DNA from: Solenopsis invicta
Lineage: Eukaryota; Arthropoda; Insecta; Hymenoptera; Formicidae
Length of the DNA: 64,000 nucleotides
Assembly (NCBI RefSeq): GCF_016802725.1
Contig: NC_052673.1
Location: forward strand, 10,179,037 to 10,243,036
Reading direction: 5' to 3'
Every line of letters begins with the position of its first letter. Position 1 is the first letter of the stretch. Below are positions 23,709 through 35,499 of the stretch, one piece after another. The notes under the pieces are model-generated. The model saw nothing but the letters and a program-made list of their open reading frames with translations. It made no database searches and was not told the origin of the DNA. The position numbers and the translations under genes were made by a program.

Positions 23709-25879
23709 ATTCTTGATTAATTATATTTCAGTTCTAAATAAATATTATTAAACACTGAAACGTGGAAGATGGAAAATACTTTTTTCTTATTATCGATAAT
23801 TGTTAATAAAAAAAATCCAAATAATAGATAAAATTGCCAATAGTACAAATCAAAATAATAGATAATTATTTGTAATTATCAATATTACAAATAATTACGA
23901 AAATATATTGATACAGGAATAAACATCGAATCTTTGAATCACGAAAATTAAAGCCTTTATATATAAAGATTATATGAAAGTCTCTTTTTTCACATCTATA
24001 AATAAAATAACTTTGAATATAATATAAAATTATAATTAAAAAATTAAATTCAGATACTTATCAAATAAAAAAAATTTGCAACTTCTGTTTTAGAGATATA
24101 TCAATAATCTATTAGGACATTAAAAAAATTTTCCACCAATACGAAATCTTTTACCGATATTTTCTTCAAAACGCTGTATATACTTTCATGTCGCATTGTC
24201 TTGCCTATTGACCTAACTATTGTACATAAATCGTAAATTTTCCAAGTTAGTATTAGTTTTCCAAATTGTACATAAAATACAATAACAAACAATTATCACA
24301 GACTTTTCAAAGAGGAATAAATTATATAACATCCGAAGATGTTTGTAAGAAAACTTTTCTGAGAATTTCAACACATCAAACCTTTTCTATGTAGAAGATA
24401 TAGAAAATCGTTGAACTGAAAGCAAAATTAAGGACATCAAATATTTTATGTAATATTTATGTAGTAAGAAATGTCAATCTATAATTCATAGATCAGTGTG
24501 TGCGTGTGTGTGTAATTTTCGTAGAAGACAAAGTAATATCGATTGATATTAGAAACTAAGATATATAAGTTTGTATTATATACCTTTATTTTTTTAAATC
24601 ACTTCTATAGATTAAGATTCTTCACAAAGTACTGAATATTATATTTGCAGATAGCACTGCATATGCATGGGTATATATTTATATATAATATATGTTAACT
24701 TACGCACTAAAAGATAATTATACTGATGAATATTTAAGAACTGATCAATTTGCATATCATGATGCAATCACCATATTCAGCATGCCTAATACGACAACAT
24801 AATACTAATTTTCAAGTCAAGCGTACTGCAAATCTTAATTGAAAAATTAAATTCTAGTTAGGACGTCTTTTTACGTCGTCGCTTATACATTGATATTAAT
24901 TCCATATATAATTCAAGTAAAGAGTATAAAATAAATGAAAGTGCGATCTAGAGTTGACAAAATAATTAAATTAATGCTTTAATGATAAATAATGAAGGAT
25001 AGTTTTTATAAAAAAAAAAAATGTTTAAACGTTTAAATACATTACAAATTTAGAATGAACAATTTAATAAGCAATGATATTCGAGTCGAAAACATATTGT
25101 CAGAACAAAAAATTATACTGTTATCTTAATGTTATATACATTTGTCAAAATTTTCAAGTAAATTGTAACTTTAAATCTTACTTCATAATAAATGCATGCA
25201 TCTCTCATTTATAATGGAAATTCACTCATATTTATTATGTAAATGCAATATAAAAATTCAAACTATTGACGATTTATATGTACAAACAAATAAACTATAT
25301 TTTGTTCAGATTATAATTATATATTGCAAACATGTTAATTATGAAGTAAGATTGATTTATGTTTAAATCATGATTCAAATCTAAAACTGTGGAATAAATT
25401 GTGTCCAATATAATATCGAGCATATTAAGTATTGCTCTTCAATTGATGATATTTTTGCTTGAATTTCAATAAAACAGCAATTCCAAGCAAATTTTCAAAT
25501 CGTTCAGTAAATTGATGACGTCAATTATTTGAATAACATCAGTATTGACAAGAATTGAATTTAATCGAAATACATGCTCAAGAAGAAATGTCATCTGAGG
25601 AGGACACAGAATCCGACAAAGTATCAAAACATTAATATGTTCAAACCCAAAACTCTCACACAAATCTCTCGTCCATTCACAAACCGAATTTCTTAAATTT
25701 GATGCCAAGGATGTTCAACATGTTATTCTCATACATCATGTTTAATTTTTTCAACACTATTCCTTCCCCATTTCCTCATTGATTATCAAGCTATTGGTTA
25801 CAAAAGTGAGGAATGAACGAAGGACATAGTACGATTAGCAGAGTATTAAGAAATCAGTAAGATTTTATCCTACACATAT
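23709..25879. other. AT-rich DNA between the snoRNA host gene and the nonA-like stop codon
   Basis: Presumably holds the nonA-like 3' UTR. I could not choose a polyadenylation site. No further coding sequence or clear snoRNA seen. Confidence 0.5.
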
Positions 25880-27830
25880 TTAATATCGTCGGCGTTTAGC
25901 AGGATAATCATCCGGGCGATTACGTTCATTTCCTTGCCAACGTCCACTACCCCCGCTGCCTCCACGGCCACCACCCATATTACCCATATCAACCCTCATG
26001 TCCATTAAATCCATTATTTGCCCACGATCATCGTTATAACCCCCTCGACTACCGCGATCCATATTGTACGCGTCCATAAATGACTTTGGGTCCTATAGAA
26101 ACGCGCGGAAAATACGAATCGTATAGGGAAGTCGAGAGTTTGTTGTAAATTATTGATGAGAATGTCGTTCACATCAGAGGAACGCACGATACGCGTGTGC
26201 GCATGAATTGCGGATGTACCATAAGTACATTCCGTACGATTCAGGGCGACCATCCATGTTTGACAGCAGCACAGGTCATCGTCAATTTTCGTCAAATCAC
26301 ATAGAAAAGAAAGGGGAAAACACAGTGTTAGATTGCTGTTTGTGTGTTAAATGGCAGTAAACTGCATTAAATACAGCTCTTATTAATACATCTCTTTTGG
26401 CGGATGTTTTGTGATATTAATCAGACCAAGAGAATGCCCAACAGACAGACAATACTTTTGTTATATGTGAGTAGACAAATATCAGAGTGGCTGTTTACGC
26501 GAAATTTTATAAATTTTATCGCACACGTACAATTAGTTTTCTTAATCATGACTTCAACTCAAAAATAAAAACTCAGAAGTTGCATTTCAAGCACAACACT
26601 CTAAATATAATTACAAAGTTTACACTCTGTATCATGGAATTTCCAAGTGAGAGTTGAAGCACAATTAAGATAAATTTATATGAGAAATGTTGCTACTTTG
26701 ATAAGAATATAACCAATATATATTGGAGACCCTACAATATAAGAGAGTAAGATGGAAAGATTCATTTCATTTTGAATATCACACAATGAATAAGCAGAAA
26801 TTGTCGATGTTCCAGTTTATGCATAACATAGATGTAATATAGTACAAACGCAAGTTTGTACGCCTAAATATTCTATATAATATGTGGACTTAAATATAGA
26901 ATTTTTTTAATTTCCCAACCCCAACAGAGTAGTAACAACATAACAGTAGTCATATAATTATATATTCGGTAGAAATTAAGAACGAGTTTGTCTCGTGAGT
27001 AATCAGTTCCTAGTAATATAAGTAATAATAACCTAATATACATTAAATATTTCCGAATAAAAGTGGTTAATTTATCGTGTGGCAAATCAATTTCATATAT
27101 TAAAGAGAAAACGCCGAAGGTAATTTTCATTGTTTAATAGTAAAGTATTGACATTATGCTTCCATATAACTTTAAAGCTCTGAGCACAAACGCGAGCAGC
27201 AAAGAGACGTGATCAAGGTCTCGATGCAAACTCTATTTTCGTTGTGCTCGTAATGCTTCAAAGATGTATTATACTGAGATGTATTATACTGAGAGAATCA
27301 GTATTATGCATAAAATATTCCTGAGCATATATCATAATATGCAATAGTTATTAGCATTTTATAAACAACATAGTCCCAAGTATTTATAATTACATGAAGT
27401 TTAGGATGAACAAATCCAACTTTAATCAGATGGAGATTCTGCAAAAATGTGTGCATGCACGATTAAAATTTCCTTGTATATTTTTATAATAACTTAATCT
27501 AGTTACTTAGAAGAAAAGTCTAGTTGGGCACTTCTTGGTCAGTAGAATTACTATGGAACCATTTCTATAAATTTTTTGCTAAAACTTTTTTTAATTTATT
27601 TTTATGTATTATAGGAAGTATAAAGGTATAATAATTAAAATATTATAATCATAATATAAAGCTATAATAATTAAATTATAAATTTATCAATGTTCCATAG
27701 TAAATAAAATTGCTCTTAAGGCTACAGAATAATAGGCCAGAGTCTCCTGTCTGCAATCATGGGGAGAAACCAATATGGCAATTATATTCATAGATCTAAT
27801 CATTTTCGAAGATATAAAAAGTTTAAATTG

Positions 27831-27876
<46 letters not shown>

Positions 27877-30800
27877 CAATTATAGGCCAAGTGTGGCACA
27901 AACATAGAAGTCAATTTCGAAAAATATAAGAATATTACAGGTTATCTGTTTAATGTCCTGCATATATACATACATACATATATATTTAATAGTTTATGTA
28001 TATATACATACATACATATGTATAATTGTCTATATATAGCAAAACTTATTAAGTAAAATTTGTTTATTTGTTGAAGTCGATTAACGGTGATGATTATTGG
28101 GGTTACTTCCAACTGCAATGTTTGCAGTAGAGAAAGTAGTAGAATGCTTGTTATGAGTCATAGTTCATTAATTTGCTTCAACGCTGTGATAAAATTTAGA
28201 TTGCACTGTTCGCATGCTGGTTCATACATACAGGGTAATTATTAATGAATGTTCCCATGTTTTTACCATCGGAGCACACATTTGTAATTTCTAATATATG
28301 TTAGAAATACATATCCGTCGGTAAATCATGTTCCGATGGTAAAAAGTGGGAACATTCATTAATAATCACCCTGTATAACATAGAAGTCAGAGGTTTTGAG
28401 TAAAACTTTCAGTATATAGTAGTCATTGGCATCGGTATATTCGATGAAAAGATTCGCATCATAAAGAGGAAAGTAGATCATATAAAATCGAATATTCATG
28501 CATCAAGATTAGATGCAAAACAAAAGCTCGTCAGTAAAAAAATATGCTCATAAGTTAAATAGCAGAAATAGCTATATAATCGTTTACAGATCTTTGCAAA
28601 CGGCAATGCCGGTTGATAGAGACTATTTAGAATTTATGACTAAAATCAGTGTTAATTATTGACACTCCATACAGTATTGAAGTGTCACCCTTTGTTGTCT
28701 AAATATTATGCGCATTATCGATTCCTCCACATGTTACAAATTCAAAGTAGACTTTAATAAATAGTTTCATGAACTTGAAAACAAAGTAATGAATATTAAC
28801 TATTGATTTTGCAGACATTAGAACTCGGTGTATATTGAAGAGCATGCTCACAATTCAGATATAATATCAGGATTTATCAACCCTCCTAATTTAATAGTAT
28901 GGTGTTGTATAACACCATGAAATAATTGCATTTCGTCATGCACAATACAGTATTCCACTCATTGTAATAAATGAGATTTGCGCAGAGCGCAGAGAATATA
29001 TTTCGAAATTGTACCGCCCAAGAAGAAAAAAAATATTCATAGAGAAAAGAAAGTCAAATGTTGCGAAAAAAAACTCAATGCTGTAATGTAAAATTATAGA
29101 AAAAAAAAGTAAATGAAAGGGATACATTACCACTGGCATGCCGCTTCCACCTGTAAGAAAATAACAAAAAAATATTATTGTCTAATTTAAAGTTGCAAAC
29201 AAAAAATATTTTTGTAATAATAAGATCATTTTAAAATTATGCAGCTAGAAATTTTCATCATTTCAAATCAAACGGTAATTATTATAATCATCTTGCATTG
29301 TCACAAATGAAGTTGGATGTGATTGTCTAAGTATTAAATAAAAAATATGTAATGATTGTCTAAGTATAAAATAAAATGTTGACAATGCTAAAACAATTAA
29401 GCTATAAACTGTTATACAGTTTCATCAAAAAAATTTTATGCTTATACATATAAACTATATACAATACACAGATTGATTATATAGTGGTAACATTTAAGCT
29501 CCTAACTCCTCGCGCGGTTTCGTGACGTCATAAGCAAGAAATAACACATTTCATTTGTGAAATTTGTAAATAAAGAGAATTTGGATACAACAGCATAATG
29601 GGATCGTTTCGAAACATTTGTAAAAATGGGTCTCGATTATCCTTTTCTGCCTAATAATCAGTAAATAATCGTAAAAAGTGATTCCTATTCAGACAGGAAA
29701 ATACACGGACAGCTGCTGAAAGGAGTAAAAAATGTTCTTCTTGCATATAAAATTCAAAGAAACTTTACTTGCGGCCCATTATTTACAAATTTGGTAAATA
29801 TGAAACAAGTCACATTTTCACAATAAAACACATAAAACGAAATCATATGCAAAACAAAATTTCATCGTCAACACGTCACATCTTACGTCTATTAGTTCTA
29901 AATTTTTTCCGCGATATTACGTCACCACTGTCAACGCGAAGTTCTCGACAGAGTCAGGAGCCTTAATCTTAATTTTTTCTTCTTTTCGAAACTCATTACT
30001 TACCGTCAGGTTGACCATATCCATCACGATCATTGCTACTAACAGAATCGTAATTTTTGCCGCTACTACGAATTGCTTGTTCCTAAAATATAAAAATGTA
30101 ACTATAAGTACACAATATATATATAAATAAAATCAAAGTATTAAATCTAAAGTCGCAAGGAAAATATGACAGTATATTTTAAATTTAAACAATTTTAGTA
30201 TTCAACAAACCTGCATAAATAAATTATTCTCCTGTTGACGTCTATGCAATTCCTCTTCCTGTCTCCTGATACGTATCGCCATTTCTTCTTGTTGACGTCG
30301 TCTTAATTCTTCTTCACGAGTTCTCTGCTCTTCTGCTTGTCGCTCCTTCATTTCCCATTCTCTCTTCTGCCTTTCACGATCCGCCTCGCGCATACGCAGT
30401 TCTGTAATATAAGACAAATTTATATGATTTATAAAGAAAAAAAGCAGTATTTCTCATATTAATATTAAAATACATACGTTCTCTTAAGAGCTCCGTTTCA
30501 TGTTCATATCGAGCGAATTCCATTTGGGCTTCTAATTTTTCTTCCTCCATTGCCATTTCTCGTTTAAGTGCTTCCTCCTTCTGCTTGTATAATTCATGTA
30601 ATTGTTTCCATCTTGTGCCGTATTCATGCTCAAAGCTACCTAACTGCGCAAAGCGTGGTCCAATTTCACGCGCTTTAAAGAATTCTGGATTCTTGCGTGG
30701 CAAATTTTTGTCAGGATAACCATCCACATCATCTTGTTGTTCAAATGGCTCAACGACTACTGGGCGAAGGGAACTAAAACAAATTTTTACAACTTATATA

Positions 30801-33439
30801 CGTTTTCATACACTTTTTATATTAACATGTCTTGTAATAAACTTGTGTTTCACACGTCAGCACACAGCCATTAATGGAAGTAATCAACCATGTTTCCTAG
30901 GTGAAACTATATTTTTTATACCCCTATAATTATTACTAGGCACTTGTAGATTAAAACACATCAAACAAGCGTGGCGTCGGGGATTTGTTAAAGATTATCG
31001 AAAATTATAATAACTTACGCCGTAATGAAGTAGCAACCTTCTGTGCACTTTCTCAGAGCTAATTGAGCAGACGGTTTCCGGCAAAACTCGACAATTCCTT
31101 CGCCAGTGCTTTTACCTCTGTCGTCAACCTTGACGATTGCACGTTCAATTTCACCAAACACACTGAAGGCTCTCTCGAGAAGTTCGTTAGATGTCCACGA
31201 TGTCAAATTCTTCACTTTGATTGTCGATGAATGAGGGGCAAAGCGTACTTTTAACGCACGACCTTTGCGCATTGAACCATCTAGTTCGCGTTTAGCCATA
31301 TCAGCATTTGCTTTATAATCCTAAAACAGGAAACAAAAATAATTATTTTCTAACTTGCAATTATAAAACAAAAAAGGTCTTAGTAACAACAAGATCATTT
31401 TAAAATTATACAGCCAGAAATTCTTATCATTTCATATCAAACGGTAATTATTATAATCATTTCAATTGTCACACAAAAAAGTGATGTAATAATTTGATTA
31501 TCAAATAATTACTTATGGTTCATAATTACCATTCTGAGAAAAGCAAAACTTTTCTCTTTGTTCACAAATAATTCGGATATTTCTCCAAATTTTTGGAACA
31601 AAGTCTGAATCTCTTCCTCGGACACGTCGTTTGTTAAGTTTCCAACATACAAACGATTCCGTCCACTGAATTTCTTTTCAGTTATATCTTGTGGTGGAAG
31701 TTCATGAGTAGGTCCACTGATAGCCATGACGCGTTCCATCAGTCGATCCTGAAAATAACATTATAAGTTCAGTAATGGTCACCACTGGAAAAAAGACACA
31801 AGGAATGTAAAATGTAAACTTACATCTTGTGATCTAGTAGCCATGTTTCTGTCACCACCACCACGGCCTCCTCTTCCACCTCCTCGCATTGGTCCACCGC
31901 GACCCATTCCCATGCCGCCACCCATACCGCCACCCATGCCACCACCCATTCCACCTCCTAAACCACCACTCATGCCTTCGGGCATAGGGTTATCCATTCC
32001 TCCATCCATGGAGTCATTCATTTTCATCTACAAAAAGATTATATCTGTTTCTCAGTAACCTTGGGATTATAAAATGTGTAATTCATTGAACATAATCTCT
32101 TTTTAACTTTATACATTTCGTTCTTTGTAGTGACTTTTTAAATTTGAGTTTTTCATGATTTATACATTTAATTCATCATCTAATAAAATAAGAATATTAA
32201 CATGTATTATGAATATACAAAATATTTTTATAAATATATCGACTCTTCATTTAGAATCGACTCTTCACTTCAACCAACTCCATTTAACTTGATTAGTAAT
32301 TTTGTCAATATGAAAGAAAAACATTTTATTGCTAAATCAAGATGTGAAATTCTTTTCTTTTTACAATATATTTGATTAATCATAACATCTGATATATTTT
32401 ATAGTTTTAATACATAAATAGAATTATTAATTTTTTTATTATAATACTGCTGTTGGTAACACTACCGATCAAATTAATCATCGATTAAAGTAATCGGAGT
32501 TATGCCTATTTCTATCCAACGCAGATTTTGATCTCAGTTTAATTTATTCTTTAACTTTCTTTAGTTCTAAGAATTGAAAAAAAATAAGAAATAAGTTAAA
32601 CTGAAATCAAATTAATCTACAATAATGGAAATAGGCATTATATAATAACAGAAACAGCTTTATTCTTCAACGACTCCATACGGCACGTGCAATGTGAGAA
32701 TTTTAAGAATGCCCGCCGCCATTTTATGTAAGGGCGCCATTTTGCATTTACTTCGGCGTAGAATTGAGAAGATGTGATTCATCTCCGACCGTTTCCAGAT
32801 TCTACTCCAACGCAGTATCAGACATGAAGAAATACGCTGATCACGACCACGCGGTGTGCAACTGCGATTATCATCCCATGAAAACGCAGCAATTTTTCCG
32901 GGCGCTATCTTAATTCCACATTGAAAAGCGAATGTGCGGAAACGTTGACGCGTGGCCTTCATCGCGTGCCAGAAAACGAGCCGAAACGAGGCTCCTATCT
33001 ATACGCGACGACGCGCCGGAAATAGCACTTTACGACTTTACGATGCCACGCTTGAGCGCGCGGTTGGCTCGAAAGTAAATTACGCCTCGTCTCAATGTAA
33101 TGGCGCCGGCACGACGCGGCGTTACCCGGCATGAGGCGATCGCTCAGTTCGCGAGAGATAGAAAAGTTGACAGGAAAAAAGAGAAATTACCGCTTCATTA
33201 TTTCTGCCGCCAATACCGCCGCCGCCGCCTCCGCGGCCGCCGCCTGAGAAACGTGTACCGCCTTTTCGGCCTCGAGGTCCCCGGCCACCGCCACCGCCGC
33301 CGCCGCCTCCTCCGCCGCCGCCGCCACCGCCTCCACCGCCGCCGCCGGGCGGGTTTCGATCCCGCATATTCTCGTTACTGTTTTCCACTGGTGCATTGGG
33401 CGCCTCTGATTTCACGTTCGGAGTCTCTGTACCGGCCAT
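25880..33439 (-). CDS. nonA: NonA/PSF/NONO-like (DBHS) RNA-binding protein (9 exons)
   Basis: Nuclear RNA-binding protein of the Drosophila-behaviour-human-splicing family (fly NonA, human NONO/SFPQ/PSPC1), which acts in mRNA processing, nuclear retention and paraspeckle-type complexes. Exons in transcript order: 33439-33191, 32027-31824, 31748-31530, 31320-31019, 30773-30478, 30401-30211, 30082-30004, 29150-29131, 26092-25880; every junction is GT/AG and phase-consistent, giving 590 residues. Seen: glycine-rich N-terminus with a long G run and RGG-like pieces (about 32-83), a second MGGG/RGG stretch (about 84-145), RRM1 about 182-253 (LYVGNL, KSFAFLRM), RRM2 about 256-330 (IKVKNL, GEGIVEF), NOPS domain about 330-385 (RPVVVEPFEQQDDVDGYP), a long charged coiled coil about 375-487, and a glycine-rich tail ending in the KRRRY basic peptide, a likely nuclear signal. 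The start chosen is MAGTETP at 33439. An upstream in-frame ATG at 33568 exists, but the peptide between them looks like 5' UTR. Exon 8 is a 20-nt microexon. Confidence 0.95.
27833..27875. repeat. (AT)n microsatellite
   Basis: Uninterrupted AT run of about 43 bases in the last intron of the nonA-like gene. A looser ATAC/TATG repeat follows at 27960-28025. Confidence 0.95.
28231..28373. mobile_element. mariner-like MITE flanked by TA
   Basis: Inverted repeats of about 45 bp: CAGGGTAATTATTAATGAAT at the left and the reverse complement of ATTCATTAATAATCACCCTG at the right, continuing through GTTCCCA and TTTTTACCATCGG. TA dinucleotides at 28229-28230 and 28374-28375 fit the Tc1/mariner target-site duplication. 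No transposase. It lies in the long last intron of the nonA-like gene. Confidence 0.85.
29215..29325. repeat. intronic duplicated block, copy 1 (nonA-like gene)
   Basis: Matches 31378-31490 in the same orientation: shared AAGATCATTTTAAAATTATR, CATTTCAWATCAAACGGTAA and TTATTATAATCAT with scattered changes. This copy lies in the intron just upstream (transcript sense) of the 20-nt exon 8. Confidence 0.75.
31378..31490. repeat. intronic duplicated block, copy 2 (nonA-like gene)
   Basis: Partner of 29215-29325. It makes up about half of the short intron between exons 3 and 4. Similarity continues weakly toward the exon 4 acceptor, so an intron segment may have been copied together with its acceptor. 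Confidence 0.75.
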
Positions 33440-33599
33440 CGTTGCTCCACGAGTGGAACCTAGGTCCCTTTCTTCAATGAAGCTCCCCACACCACACGTC
33501 CACTTGGAAGACCTGCTCACTACGGAGCCTGAGAACGAAGAGAGACTGCCGAAGGGGGGCCGCGGCAATTAAATATGGCACTCTCCCCTTCACCGGTCG

Positions 33600-33850
33600 T
33601 AGTGCAATGCATTGTGGGACAAGCTACGACGCGATTGGTTGAAGGTCGACAACGACGCGCGGTGATTGACGAAACGATTGGACAAGCAAGTCTGCCAACT
33701 TTGTTGAGAGAAATACATTCTGACTAGGGGCTTTATGCGTCTCTCTCTTAGGGTCTTTTTTAACAAGCTAATCAACAGGTTAGTTCATTGGAATTGACCA
33801 ATCGCATTGCCTGTTATGTAAAATGACAAATGCGATTGGTCCGATGGAAT
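33600..33850 (-). promoter_or_regulatory. CCAAT-box cluster upstream of the nonA-like gene
   Basis: Upstream of the gene there are four CCAAT pentamers in the gene's own orientation (plus-strand ATTGG at 33634-33638, 33677-33681, 33787-33791, 33835-33839) and one in the other orientation (33798-33802), five within about 205 bases. CCAAT boxes are the NF-Y binding motif and are common in TATA-less, broadly expressed promoters. The first lies about 195 bases from the chosen start codon, and the adjoining 32900-33560 stretch is GC-rich with many CpGs. Part of the cluster (33785-33840) is a weak inverted repeat. Confidence 0.5.
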
Positions 33851-34185
33851 AACAGATCAATTTGCTTAAACAAAGATAGGTAAAAAAGACTCTTATTTGT
33901 ATTTCTTATACATGATCACGAGCGAAAATTTGGAACAAAAAAAATGTAAAAGAATCAATCCCTTTTATCATTTCCTATTAGATTAATCAATTTTTAATAA
34001 CCAATTACAAGACATTAAATATTTTTAAAAATATTTATTAAAATGTTAAAAATAGATTAAATCTTCTTTGTTTTATTTAAAAAATGTTTATTTTAATAAA
34101 AGAATAATTTTTTTATATTTAGAAAACGTTTATTTCAACATTTGAAAGAAATGTGTCTTTTAATATCAAATAAATGTGTTTCGGC

Positions 34186-34320
34186 GGGTCCCGATAGCGC
34201 ACATGCCGATAGCACACAAACCACTCACAATGGCAGATGCCTAGATATGTTCCGTAGGTTGGGTTAGATAACTCAAGATGATTGGTTGGTGGGCTATCGG
34301 GATGTGCGCTATCGGAACCC
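34186..34320. mobile_element. 135-bp MITE with GGGTYCCGATAGCGCACAT termini
   Basis: The first about 38 bases (GGGTCCCGATAGCGCACATG...) are repeated in reverse complement at the right end (ending ATGTGCGCTATCGGAACCC) with about five differences. Within each arm a CCGATAGC motif is itself repeated. It is non-coding. Confidence 0.8.
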
Positions 34321-34752
34321 TCCCCTTTAAATAATTTTCTAAAATTAAAAATTATCCTTTCATAAAAATAAACTTTTTTTTTAATGAAAGGATAATTTTT
34401 TACATTTATAATATTAAAAGATATATTTTTTAAATATGGAAATACATGTTTTTTAAATGTTAAAAATTATCTTTTCATTAAAATAAACATTTTTTAAATT
34501 AAAAATAACAGAAACTTAATCATTATTTTTAACGTTTTTAAAATGTTTTTCAAATGTTTTAAAAATATTTTTGAAAGTACTGTTGGCTACTTGAGTGTAA
34601 AATTTAATCGGTTATTCACGTTAATAGAAATAATAAAACCGAGCATAAAAATCGTGCAACATTTCTGTTAGTATGACATTTTTTGTATACATATCTATCA
34701 CTTCTCAAATAGAGTAATATGCTAGCATTTTTAACAAGATACCTTATAAATG

Positions 34753-34886
34753 TCTAGATAACACATTGCCATCTTTGTTGTCGTTTTGACACCAACATGA
34801 CACTAAAATTGTCACTTGACATTAATTTGACATCAAATTGATTTTGGTGTCAAAACGACAACAAAGACGACAATGTGCTATCTGGG
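34753..34886. mobile_element. 134-bp foldback MITE with CYAGATARCACATTG termini
   Basis: Arms of about 43 bp (CTAGATAACACATTGCCATC... at the left and ...GACAATGTGCTATCTGGG at the right), sharing TTTGTTGTCGTTTTGACACC with few mismatches around a short AT-rich centre. Confidence 0.8.
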
Positions 34887-35389
34887 TGTGTAATCAAATA
34901 ATATGTAAATCCGTAATCACGTTGATGACAACTGACTGATTATTGATGGAATCTTTTATTATAAAATATAGCTTTAGAAATTGATGTTAAAGATAATTTC
35001 TACTGTCGATAATCGATTATATTGATACTAGCGCTATCGATAGTAAAATAAACTCTCATCTATAGGCAGCGCTGATAGAGGACACAACGCGCATAGAGAT
35101 AAGGAGAATTAGACATTGTTCGGTTCAGTTTTGTAGTATTATATTGTCATTACTTTCTTCTCGTTTTGTATAAAGCTACACAATTATACGCTACTGCAGA
35201 ACAAACACTAACAATAAGTGACACTTTTAGTGACTGTACTGTTCTTTTTCTCACAAGCAACCACAATAGCCCAACAATTGAAATAAGGACATACAGAACG
35301 CGGTTTATCAAGAGATACGGTAGTGTCTCGTACCAAGTGAATGGTCACTGACAATGAGGAAAACATCCCATACGATACTATAGAAACCA

Positions 35390-35490
35390 GTGGATTGTAG
35401 AGTGGCTCTATGAGTAGAGCATTGGACTCACAAGTATCAGGTCGTGAGTTCAATCCCAGGCAGTCCGCATGTACGAATTTTTAATTCGTA
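35390..35490 (+). mobile_element. tRNA-like SINE head or tRNA-derived fragment
   Basis: An A-box-like TGGCTCTATGAGTAGAGC with a D-stem GCTC/GAGC and a B-box-like GAGTTCAATCC lie at tRNA-like spacing, so an internal RNA polymerase III promoter is plausible. The anticodon, T and acceptor stems do not pair, so this is not an intact tRNA gene. The following about 350 bases could be the SINE body, but I cannot define the 3' end. Confidence 0.5.
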
Positions 35491-35499
35491 TCTTTAAAA

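Noticed and set aside
26014..26295. 93-codon minus-strand frame overlapping the last nonA-like exon
   Set aside because: It runs through the splice acceptor of exon 9 in a different frame; it is a shadow with intron sequence.
28088..28190. Box C-like GTGATGA as a plus-strand C/D snoRNA
   Set aside because: No CTGA box D or terminal stem at suitable distance.
29215..29325. Duplicated nonA-intron block as a C/D snoRNA
   Set aside because: ATGATGA appears in transcript sense, but there is no box D CTGA and no good terminal stem.
33440..33568. Upstream in-frame ATG at 33568 as the nonA-like start
   Set aside because: The added 43 residues are Ser/Gly/Pro-rich, overlap the likely 5' leader and promoter, and lack family resemblance. 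The MAGTETP start is more natural.
35396..35470. Functional tRNA gene
   Set aside because: The D arm and B box fit, but the anticodon, T and acceptor stems do not pair.
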